Below are positions 9,076-16,358 of a stretch of DNA of 64,000 bases, one piece after another. A program made the position numbers and the translations under genes. This DNA comes from Deferribacter desulfuricans SSM1 (GTDB lineage Bacteria; Chrysiogenota; Deferribacteres; Deferribacterales; Deferribacteraceae): the NCBI RefSeq assembly GCF_000010985.1, contig NC_013939.1, positions 2,123,501-2,187,500 on the forward strand. The letters are read 5' to 3'. Below the pieces are notes generated by a model, which was not told the DNA's origin, ran no database searches, and saw nothing but the letters and a program-made list of their open reading frames with translations. How positions within the stretch are numbered: the first letter of the stretch is position 1; the number at the start of each line of letters is the position of its first letter.

Positions 9076-9910
9076 TTTTAACCTCTTCTAAATAGTTTAT
9101 AACATCTTTTATAAGATAGTCAGGAGTGCTTGCTCCTGCTGTTATACCAACTTTTTCAATATTTTCAAACATTTTTTCTGATAATTCATCTTTTGTCTCA
9201 ATATGAACAGTATTTTTACAAAGTTCTGAACAGATTTCAAACAATCTTCTTGTATTTCCGCTATTTTTGCCACCTATAACAATCATCATATCAACCTGTT
9301 TTGCAACCTCTTTGGCAGCTTCCTGTCTATGAGTTGTGGCATTACAAATGGTGTTTATCACTTTTAATTCATCACATTTATCTTGAACAACACTAACAAC
9401 TTCTTCAAAACTTTGACTATTCTGCGTGGTTTGAGCCACTAAGCCATACTTTTTTCTAAATGGCAAGTTCTTAGCTTCTTCACTATTGGAAACAAGAAAA
9501 TATTCCCCTTCCACATAACTAACAATCCCTTTTACCTCAGGATGATTCTTATCGCCAAAAACTATTACACTGTAACCTTCCTTAGATAACTTCATAGCTG
9601 AGTTGTGAGCTTTGATTACAAAGGGGCAGGTAGCATCGATTATTTCAACCCCTTTATTTTTCAACAACTCATAATTATCCTTTGTAATACCATGAGAACG
9701 AATAATCACAGTATGAACATCTTTCACTTCATCTATATTTTCTAAAGGGAGCACCCCTTTCTCTTTCAATTTATTAACAAGTTGAGGGTTATGTATGATT
9801 GGCCCGAGTGTGATAACATTACTCTTTTTATTTGCTGTATCCTCCACAATCCCCACAGCTCTTTCAACACCAAAACAAAACCCAGCATGCTCTGCAACTA
9901 AAATTTTCAT
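9047..9910 (-). CDS. ispH: 4-hydroxy-3-methylbut-2-enyl diphosphate reductase IspH
   Basis: Last enzyme of the MEP isoprenoid pathway; an iron-sulfur enzyme making IPP and DMAPP. The three cluster cysteines are visible: Cys12 (AGFCFGVERA), Cys95 (DATCPFV) and Cys189 (NTICNATTHRQ), with conserved His residues in GPIIHNP, RSHGI and GDKNHPE. The open frame extends to a TTG at 9928, but the ATG at 9910 is preceded at 7 bases by AAGGTG and gives the normal N-terminus MKILVAEHAGFCFG, so I use it (287 residues). It follows cmk with one base between stop and start. Confidence 0.96.
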   Translation of the reverse strand: MKILVAEHAGFCFGVERAVGIVEDTANKKSNVITLGPIIHNPQLVNKLKEKGVLPLENIDEVKDVHTVIIRSHGITKDNYELLKNKGVEIIDATCPFVIKAHNSAMKLSKEGYSVIVFGDKNHPEVKGIVSYVEGEYFLVSNSEEAKNLPFRKKYGLVAQTTQNSQSFEEVVSVVQDKCDELKVINTICNATTHRQEAAKEVAKQVDMMIVIGGKNSGNTRRLFEICSELCKNTVHIETKDELSEKMFENIEKVGITAGASTPDYLIKDVINYLEEVKNERERKENR

Positions 9911-9911
9911 A

Positions 9912-10592
9912 TTAATACACCTTATCAATTAACTCTTTTATTCTTCTTACCACATCATCAATTGACAAACCAGTTGTATCAAGCTCATAGGCATCATCTG
10001 CCTTTTTTAAAGGAGCAATGTCTCTGTTTACATCCTCTTCATCCCTTTTTTTAATATCCTCTAATACTTCTTCATATGAAATTTTTATCCCTTTAGTTTC
10101 ATAATCTTTTAATCTTCTCTTTGCTCTCTCTTCAGGTGTTGCAGATAAAAACACTTTTACTTCTGCCTCAGGTATTACCACAGTCCCAATATCTCTTCCA
10201 TCCATGATCACACTGTTATTTTTTGCAATTTCTTTCTGTTTTTCTGTCAAAATTATTCTGATATCCTTATTTTTAGCAACTTTACTAACTATTTTGCTTA
10301 CATCAACCGTTCTTAACTCATCATCATAAAGCTTACTTTCCCCATGAAAATCTACCTTTAACTTCTGAGTTTCACCATCTTTAACAAAATTAAACTCAGA
10401 TTCTTTCAGCATATTGATAACTATATCAAGATTTTGATTATTTTTTAGATACAGATATGCAGCATAACGATACATTGCACCAGTATCGATATATATCAAA
10501 TTATAAAGCTTTGCTAAAATTTTGGCTATTGTGCTTTTTCCACTGCCTGCTGGGCCATCTATTGCAATACGAAGTTTTTTAACTGATTTCAA
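9912..10592 (-). CDS. cmk: Cytidylate kinase
   Basis: Phosphorylates CMP and dCMP. 226 residues with the P-loop IDGPAGSGKSTIAK (residues 11-24), the CMP-binding insert with TGAMYRYAA, and the DGRDIGT motif (about 125-131). The start is a TTG, preceded by GGAGAGG about 10 bases upstream inside the end of aroA; the overlap with aroA is 14 bp. No better start follows close by. Sits in the aroA-cmk-ispH-rpsA order. Confidence 0.95.
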   Translation of the reverse strand: MKSVKKLRIAIDGPAGSGKSTIAKILAKLYNLIYIDTGAMYRYAAYLYLKNNQNLDIVINMLKESEFNFVKDGETQKLKVDFHGESKLYDDELRTVDVSKIVSKVAKNKDIRIILTEKQKEIAKNNSVIMDGRDIGTVVIPEAEVKVFLSATPEERAKRRLKDYETKGIKISYEEVLEDIKKRDEEDVNRDIAPLKKADDAYELDTTGLSIDDVVRRIKELIDKVY

Positions 10593-11853
10593 TCTGTTTC
10601 AACCTCTCCAAAAAGTCTGGAAAAGATACATCAATACTTTCTATACTGTCAATATCAAAATTTCCAAACCTTTTAGAGAGCAATATATTAATCATAGCTA
10701 TCCTATGATCATCAAAAGACTTTAGCACCCCTTTATCATTAACCTTTTTCATAGGGTAAACCTTAAAACCATCTTCATACTCTTCAACCTCTGCACCTAC
10801 TACCCTTAGATTATACACAATCGATTTAATCCTATCTGATTCTTTTACACGCAACTCCTCAGCATCCCTTATTTCAATAGGTGATTTTGCAAAAAGCCCA
10901 AGTGCTCCAAGCAGTGGGATTTCATCTATAATATTTGGAATTATCTCACCTCTAATTACACCACCATTTAAAGATGAAAATTTAATGGAAATATCCCCAA
11001 TAGGTTCATCCCCTTCTTTTGTTACTAAAACATCTATTTTTGCTCCCATTTCATTTAAAATTTTAAGTAATCCAGTCCTTGTTTTATTTAAACCCACATT
11101 TTTTATTACCACTTCACTATTTTCAAACATTAATGCCGCACCAATAAAAAAAGCTGCAGATGAAAAATCACCAGGCACAGTAAATTCTGTAGATTTTAAT
11201 TGATACTTTTTATTAACTTCAATTACACCATTATTTATATCCAAATTGACACCAAAATATTTTAACATCTGTTCTGTATGATCCCTTGTTTGATCCTTTT
11301 CAATATATGTTACAGGCTCATCAATCTGTAAACCTGCAAGTATTACAGCACTTTTAACCTGAGCGCTCTTTACCTTAGCTTCAATTATACCACCTTTCAT
11401 ACTTGATGGCTGTATCATCAAAGGGAGAAAACCTCTTCTTGAATGAATAACCGCTCCCAAATTAGAAAGGGGGTCTATAACCCTTTTCATAGGCCTTTTA
11501 CGAAGCGAGTTATCGCCAGTCATAAAAAAGTATTTGCTTTGCGGAGCAAATAACCCTGTCAATAACCTTGCTGTAGTACCAGAATTTTCACAATTTATAA
11601 CATTGTCTGGTTCTAAAAAGCTATCATACCCTTTAGAATTTATTATCATATCCCCATCTTTTAGTTCATAATCCACACCACAAGCTACAAGTGCATCCTT
11701 TGTGGCTATCGTATCCCTTGATAAAAGCGGTGATTTTACTACAGTTTTCCCTTTTGCCATAGCACCAAAAATAAATGCTCTATGAGTCATAGACTTATCA
11801 GAAGGAACAGTAATCTCACCATTTAGCCCTCTTATTTTTTCAAAACTTATCAT
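10579..11853 (-). CDS. aroA: 3-phosphoshikimate 1-carboxyvinyltransferase (EPSP synthase)
   Basis: Sixth step of the shikimate pathway: shikimate-3-phosphate + PEP to EPSP. 424 residues, with family motifs near the N-terminus (VPSDKSMTHRA; the conserved Lys of SDKS binds substrate), NCENSGTTARLL around residue 88, GDNSLRKRPM, and at the C-terminus VKESDRIKS and DHRIAM. The sequence NSGTTAR is a class II-like variant of the glyphosate-sensing region (usually GNAGTAMR in class I). It begins two bases after tyrA and overlaps cmk by 14 bp. Confidence 0.95.
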   Translation of the reverse strand: MISFEKIRGLNGEITVPSDKSMTHRAFIFGAMAKGKTVVKSPLLSRDTIATKDALVACGVDYELKDGDMIINSKGYDSFLEPDNVINCENSGTTARLLTGLFAPQSKYFFMTGDNSLRKRPMKRVIDPLSNLGAVIHSRRGFLPLMIQPSSMKGGIIEAKVKSAQVKSAVILAGLQIDEPVTYIEKDQTRDHTEQMLKYFGVNLDINNGVIEVNKKYQLKSTEFTVPGDFSSAAFFIGAALMFENSEVVIKNVGLNKTRTGLLKILNEMGAKIDVLVTKEGDEPIGDISIKFSSLNGGVIRGEIIPNIIDEIPLLGALGLFAKSPIEIRDAEELRVKESDRIKSIVYNLRVVGAEVEEYEDGFKVYPMKKVNDKGVLKSFDDHRIAMINILLSKRFGNFDIDSIESIDVSFPDFLERLKQIEIS

Positions 11854-11855
11854 AA

Positions 11856-12680
11856 CTACAAACTCCGCCTTAAATTACTAACTTTTTCGATGGAGTTAAA
11901 TAACTCTTTTCCATCCTTATTTATAATCATTTCTTGCCATGTTCTTAATATATCAATAAACTTATCAATTAGCTCCACCAAATTTGCATTATTATCCACA
12001 AAAATATCACTCCACATCTTAGGGTCGCTACCAGCTATTCTGGTAAAATCTCTAAATCCACCACCTGTAAATCTCAATGAAGTTTCATCAACATTAAAAA
12101 CAAGATCTATCAATGAAAAAGCTATCAAATGGGGAAAATGACTAATTAAACCAAAAAGTTTATCATGCTCATTACTACTAATAAGCTCTACACGCATCCC
12201 AATTTTTTTATGAATTTCTTTTAGCTTATCTACATCCGATTTATCAACAAAATCAGTTGTTAAAAAATGATACGCATTTTCAAATAATTTTTCATCACTG
12301 TTTTTAAATCCTGATGTCTCTTTACCTGCAATAGGGTGTCCACCAACAAATCTCAAACCAAGAGATTTTGCTTTTTCCACAATACTTTTTTTAGTACTGC
12401 AAGCATCTGTTATCAATACATCAACATTAAATCCCTTTAACTCAACCAACAATTCTAAAGTGGTCAATACTGGGGTTGCAAGATATACCAAATCCATATC
12501 AAGTGATAAAAAATCTTCTAAGTTATCAGCAACCGCGTCAAAAACACCTGATTCTGCAGCAGAAATAACTACATCAGGATTTAAATCAAACCCATATATT
12601 TTAAAACCAACATTATTAAATGCTTTAGCTAAAGAGCCACCGATTAACCCTAAACCGATAATCCCAATTTTTTTTATCAA
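11856..12680 (-). CDS. tyrA: Prephenate (or arogenate) dehydrogenase TyrA
   Basis: NAD(P)-dependent oxidative decarboxylation of prephenate to 4-hydroxyphenylpyruvate in tyrosine synthesis. 274 residues. N-terminal Rossmann motif IGLGLIGGSLAKAF, and the catalytic-His segment GGHPIAGKETSGF around residue 120. Asp after the second strand (GFDLNPD) favours NAD+ over NADP+. There is no C-terminal ACT domain, so feedback control may be by the active site or absent. Lies between aroF and aroA in one operon. Confidence 0.93.
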   Translation of the reverse strand: MIKKIGIIGLGLIGGSLAKAFNNVGFKIYGFDLNPDVVISAAESGVFDAVADNLEDFLSLDMDLVYLATPVLTTLELLVELKGFNVDVLITDACSTKKSIVEKAKSLGLRFVGGHPIAGKETSGFKNSDEKLFENAYHFLTTDFVDKSDVDKLKEIHKKIGMRVELISSNEHDKLFGLISHFPHLIAFSLIDLVFNVDETSLRFTGGGFRDFTRIAGSDPKMWSDIFVDNNANLVELIDKFIDILRTWQEMIINKDGKELFNSIEKVSNLRRSL

Positions 12681-12693
12681 AACAGATACCTTT

Positions 12694-13713
12694 TTATTCT
12701 TCTAAATGTTTCTCTAAAGTTGCAGCAATAACTCTAACCCTTTTCATCAACACTTCAAAATCTGATGGCAAAATTGATTGATCACCATCACTCAAAGCTT
12801 CAGATGGACGAGGATGAACTTCTACCATCAAACCATCAGCTCCTGCAGCTATTGCAGCCTGAGCCATAGGCAAGATACAATCTCTTCTACCTGTACCATG
12901 ACTTGGATCCACTATGATAGGTAAATGGCTTGAGTTTTTAATAACAGGGACTGCAGCAAGATCCAATGTATTTCTTGTCTCAGTATCAAAAGACCTTATC
13001 CCCCTTTCGCAAAGGATGATGTCATAGTTTCCTTCACTTGCTATATATTCTGCTGCCATAAGAAACTCTTTGATAGTGGCACACATTCCTCTTTTCAGCA
13101 TTACTGGCATTTTCGCCTTACCAACCTCTTTCAACAATCTGAAGTTTGACATATTCCTTGCGCCAATTTGCAAAATATCAGCATATTTTGCCACAAGATC
13201 CAAATCTCTTGGATCCATGAGCTCAGTTATTACAAGCATTCCAAAGTGATCTGCAACTTCACGAAGATATTTCAACCCTTCTTCGCCAAGCCCCTGGAAA
13301 GAATAAGGACTAGTTCTTGGTTTAAATGCTCCACCTCTTAAAATTCTTGCACCTGCTTTATAAACAGATTCTGCAACTTCAAATAATAATTCTCTGCTTT
13401 CTACCGAACAGGGGCCAGCCATTACTGCAATATGTTTGCCACCTATTTTTACACCCTTAATATTTAAAACAGTCGGCTCTTTTTTAAAATCTTTGCTCAC
13501 AAGTTTGTAAGGTTTTAAAATTGGGACAACCTTCTCAACACCTGGCAAAGAGCTTAACGGTTTATCTCTAAGCGCCCTTTCATCACCTATTGCACCAATA
13601 ATTGTTCTTTCTACACCTTTTGAAAGGTGAGTTTTAAACCCATATTCTATTAATTTCTTCTCAACAAATTCTATCTCTTTCTCTGTGGCCTCTGGCCTCA
13701 TTACTATAATCAT
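12694..13713 (-). CDS. aroF: 3-deoxy-7-phosphoheptulonate (DAHP) synthase, type I-beta
   Basis: First step of aromatic biosynthesis: PEP + erythrose-4-phosphate to DAHP. 339 residues: an N-terminal ferredoxin-like regulatory domain (about 1-68) as in Thermotoga DAHPS, then a TIM barrel with AGPCSVES (metal-binding Cys), RGGAFKPRTSPYSFQG, the LKRG motif, EVHP and the C-terminal SDGDQS. In Thermotoga the N-terminal domain mediates tyrosine inhibition, so the same control is likely here. Between hisC and tyrA. Confidence 0.95.
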   Translation of the reverse strand: MIIVMRPEATEKEIEFVEKKLIEYGFKTHLSKGVERTIIGAIGDERALRDKPLSSLPGVEKVVPILKPYKLVSKDFKKEPTVLNIKGVKIGGKHIAVMAGPCSVESRELLFEVAESVYKAGARILRGGAFKPRTSPYSFQGLGEEGLKYLREVADHFGMLVITELMDPRDLDLVAKYADILQIGARNMSNFRLLKEVGKAKMPVMLKRGMCATIKEFLMAAEYIASEGNYDIILCERGIRSFDTETRNTLDLAAVPVIKNSSHLPIIVDPSHGTGRRDCILPMAQAAIAAGADGLMVEVHPRPSEALSDGDQSILPSDFEVLMKRVRVIAATLEKHLEE

Positions 13714-13715
13714 TT

Positions 13716-14813
13716 TTAGCCTCCAATAACCTCTTCTAATTTTTTGATAAAAACTTTATTTTCATCAGGCAATCCAATAGACACCCTGATAAATGGTGCC
13801 AGTTTTGGCCCAAGAAATCTAACAATCACACCTTTATGCAATAACTCGTTAAAAACTCTATTCCCATCACCAACATCAACAAGTATAAAGTTTGCCTGCG
13901 TTTCATAATATTTTAAACCAAGCCTCTGAAACTCTTTATACAGATACAGCTTTCCGTCCCTATTGTTTTTTATAACTTTTCTTAAAAAGTCATGATCATC
14001 AAGAGCAGCAATAGCCGCTACTTGAGCAGCCATATTTACATTAAAAGGTTGCCTCACCCTATTTAGCATATCAAGAGCTTTACTATTACCAATAATATAT
14101 CCTATCCTAAGTCCAGCCAATCCGTATGCTTTAGAAAAGGTTCTCATGGAAAAAAGGTTTGGATATTTTTTCATCAATTTCAAACTATTAGGATAATCTG
14201 CCGCATCGACAAATTCATAATAAGCTTCATCAAGTATCACAAGGATATCTTCTCTCACTTTATCAAGAAAAGATACAAGCTGTTCTTCACTAAAATAAGT
14301 CCCTGTGGGGTTATTTGGATTGGCTAAAAATACAAGCCTTGTTTTCTCATCGATATTTTCAAGTATTTTATCAAAATTCACAATAAAATCTTTATCAGTT
14401 TCAACCCATTTGCAAAAGGAGTTATTTGCCTGTGCAATTATCCCATATACAGAAAAACTTGGGGCAAAAGATACCACATTTTCTCCAGGCTTCACAAAAG
14501 TCCTGATAAGAAGCTCAATAATTTCATTTGAGCCAGTACCAAATAGCAACTCATTTTGTGCCACATTCAATTTTTTGCTCAATTTTTCTCTTAAATAATA
14601 ACAATCTCCAAGCGGATATCTATTTAATTCATCCAAAAAATTCATTAATGCTTCTTTACTTTTTGGTGGAATCCCCAAAGGGTTCTCATTAGAGGCAAGT
14701 TTAATTGCCTTTTTAATACCAAGCTCCCTTTCAAGCTCTTTTACAGGTTTTCCTGGCTGATAAGGGATTAAGCTTGCAATATTTTCTCCAGCCAATTTTT
14801 CAAAATCTATCAT
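13716..14813 (-). CDS. hisC: Histidinol-phosphate (or aromatic) aminotransferase, HisC family
   Basis: PLP fold type I enzyme, 365 residues. Visible: SNENPLGIPP near residue 40, NPNNPTGTYFS around 165, the PLP-lysine segment RTFSKAYGLAGLRIGY (Lys about 229), and a C-terminal Arg of the substrate carboxylate site (PFIRVSIG). The family converts imidazoleacetol phosphate, but inside an aromatic operon between pheA and aroF it may serve as the phenylalanine/tyrosine aminotransferase, or do both. Its ATG overlaps the pheA stop (ATGA). Confidence 0.9.
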   Translation of the reverse strand: MIDFEKLAGENIASLIPYQPGKPVKELERELGIKKAIKLASNENPLGIPPKSKEALMNFLDELNRYPLGDCYYLREKLSKKLNVAQNELLFGTGSNEIIELLIRTFVKPGENVVSFAPSFSVYGIIAQANNSFCKWVETDKDFIVNFDKILENIDEKTRLVFLANPNNPTGTYFSEEQLVSFLDKVREDILVILDEAYYEFVDAADYPNSLKLMKKYPNLFSMRTFSKAYGLAGLRIGYIIGNSKALDMLNRVRQPFNVNMAAQVAAIAALDDHDFLRKVIKNNRDGKLYLYKEFQRLGLKYYETQANFILVDVGDGNRVFNELLHKGVIVRFLGPKLAPFIRVSIGLPDENKVFIKKLEEVIGG

Positions 14814-15880
14814 TTTTCCCCCTTTGGATATGAACCTAATATTTTTAGCATATTTACATTTTTTGAAAAATTTTCAAGAGCCTTCTTAACAGGCTCATCA
14901 TCTATATGTCCATCGATATCCACATAAAAGATATACTCCCAAGCCTTCCTTTTTGAAGGCCTCGATTCAATCTTAGTCATATTGATATTTTCTTCGGCAA
15001 ATGCTTTCAAAGCGTTGTATAATGAACCAGCTTTGTGAGCTAACGAAAACATAATAGATGTTTTATCATTACCTGTTTTCGCAGGCTCATTAAAACCTAT
15101 AACAAGAAATCTTGTGTAATTGTTTGTATAATCTTCGATACTCTTTTCCACTATCTTTAGTCCGTATTGAATTTCAGCCATTTCACTGGCTATAGCAGCA
15201 ACAGAAGCATCCCCCTTTGCAATTTCGGCCGCTTTCGCAGTGGACTCAACCTCTACAATAGTAATATTTCTAGCATTCTTGCTAAGCCATTTTCTACACT
15301 GTGCTATGGCATGAGGGTGAGAATATATCTTTCTGATATCTTCAAATTTTCCACTCAAATTCATTAAATGATGAGAAACTTCTAAAAATATTTCACCACA
15401 AATCTTTAAGGCGGAATCCATAAACATATCAAGTGTGTGATTGACCACACCTTCCAATGAGTTTTCAATAGGGATTACACCATAGGCACATCTCTTTTTT
15501 TCCACATATTCAAACACATCTGAGATATTAGAAAGCGGTATAAGCTTTGCTGCAAGCCCAAAATGTTTTATTCCTGCAAGATGCGTAAAAGTGCCCTCAG
15601 GCCCAAGATAAGCAATCTTTTGAACCTCTTCAAGTGATAAAGAAGCAGAAATTATCTCTCTAAAAACATTTTTTATATATTCATCAGGAAAAGGGCCTGT
15701 ATTTATACTTTTTAACCTCTCATATATAGCCTTTTCTCTTGAAGGAACATACAATGGTTTGTTCTGCTCCTTTTTTATCTTACCAATTTCAATCACAAGC
15801 TTAGCTCGCTCATTGAGAAGCTTTAAAATCTGCTCATCAATTTTATCAATCTCTTTTCTTAAATCGTTTAATCTATCCAT
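14810..15880 (-). CDS. pheA: Bifunctional chorismate mutase / prephenate dehydratase (P-protein)
   Basis: Converts chorismate to prephenate and then to phenylpyruvate. 356 residues in three parts: AroQ chorismate mutase (about 1-85, LRKEIDKIDEQILKLLNERA), prephenate dehydratase (about 88-270; YLGPEGTFTHLAG, IPIENSLEGVVNHT, the TRF motif NYTRFLVI), and a C-terminal ACT domain (about 280-355; ESRPSKRKAWEYIFY) that binds phenylalanine for feedback inhibition. First gene of the leftward run. The ATG has no Shine-Dalgarno sequence and lies only eight bases after a -10-like hexamer, so the message may be leaderless. Confidence 0.95.
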   Translation of the reverse strand: MDRLNDLRKEIDKIDEQILKLLNERAKLVIEIGKIKKEQNKPLYVPSREKAIYERLKSINTGPFPDEYIKNVFREIISASLSLEEVQKIAYLGPEGTFTHLAGIKHFGLAAKLIPLSNISDVFEYVEKKRCAYGVIPIENSLEGVVNHTLDMFMDSALKICGEIFLEVSHHLMNLSGKFEDIRKIYSHPHAIAQCRKWLSKNARNITIVEVESTAKAAEIAKGDASVAAIASEMAEIQYGLKIVEKSIEDYTNNYTRFLVIGFNEPAKTGNDKTSIMFSLAHKAGSLYNALKAFAEENINMTKIESRPSKRKAWEYIFYVDIDGHIDDEPVKKALENFSKNVNMLKILGSYPKGEK

Positions 15881-15888
15881 AGATGTGT

Positions 15889-15917
15889 TATATAATTCAG
15901 AGTTAAAAAATATTCAA
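15889..15917 (-). promoter_or_regulatory. Candidate promoter of the pheA-to-comM run
   Basis: Minus strand TTGAAT (15917-15912), 17-base spacer, TATATA (15894-15889). Predicted transcription start falls within about two bases of the pheA ATG at 15880, which would give a leaderless mRNA. No SD-like sequence exists between. A more distant promoter cannot be excluded. Confidence 0.45.
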
Positions 15918-15970
15918 CCTTTTTAAGTCTCATAATACCATATTTCTAAACAAATCACTATAAATTGTTT

Positions 15971-16270
15971 GAAATGAGGGTGTTGCTCAATAAGAGTTGC
16001 TTAATCACCTCAGATTGCTTGGCTGACGCTCGCAATGACGGCATTTTTGGGTCATTGCGAGGCAACATAAGTTACCGAAGCAATCTCTTCTTTTATTCCC
16101 TTTTCATATTTCACTTTTCACTATTCACCATTCACTACTTACGAAATTTAGACTGCTTCGTCACTAACGTTCCTCGCAGTGACAAAAATTGGAAATTGCT
16201 TCGCTAATGCTCGCAATGACTGCGTTTTTGGTTATTGCGAGACAACAAAAGTTGCAGAAGCGATCACATG
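15971..16270. repeat. MITE-like dispersed repeat, copy A (double palindrome)
   Basis: The 478-bp gap between pheA and the glycyl radical enzyme holds no gene; most of it is this repeat. It begins GAGGGTGTTGCTCAAT and contains two palindromic units (about 16012-16094 and 16150-16270), each pairing a left arm like GATTGCTT..GCTCGCAATGAC with a right arm like GTCATTGCGAG..GAAGCAATCTC. The same units occur in copies B-F. The right terminal repeat seen in copies D-F is not clear here. Confidence 0.75.
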
Positions 16271-16310
16271 TTTATATTTATTATCAACATATCAATCTAT
16301 AACGTAACAT

Positions 16311-16335
16311 AAAAAAAGCCCCATTAGGGGCTTTA
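16311..16335 (-). terminator. Rho-independent terminator of the glycyl radical enzyme operon
   Basis: On the minus strand AAAGCCCC-TAAT-GGGGCTTT followed by a T tract: a perfect 8-bp stem, 24 bases after the dehydratase stop codon. Confidence 0.92.
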
Positions 16336-16358
16336 AAATCATACTGTTTTTTTGGATT

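Noticed and set aside
15965..16207. Open frame across repeat copy A as a protein gene
   Set aside because: It consists of repeat sequence, has no recognisable domain, and similar frames arise in other copies only because the repeat lacks stops.
15971..16270. CRISPR array, because similar units repeat in tandem
   Set aside because: Units are palindromic, of uneven spacing and not separated by unique spacers; no cas genes nearby.
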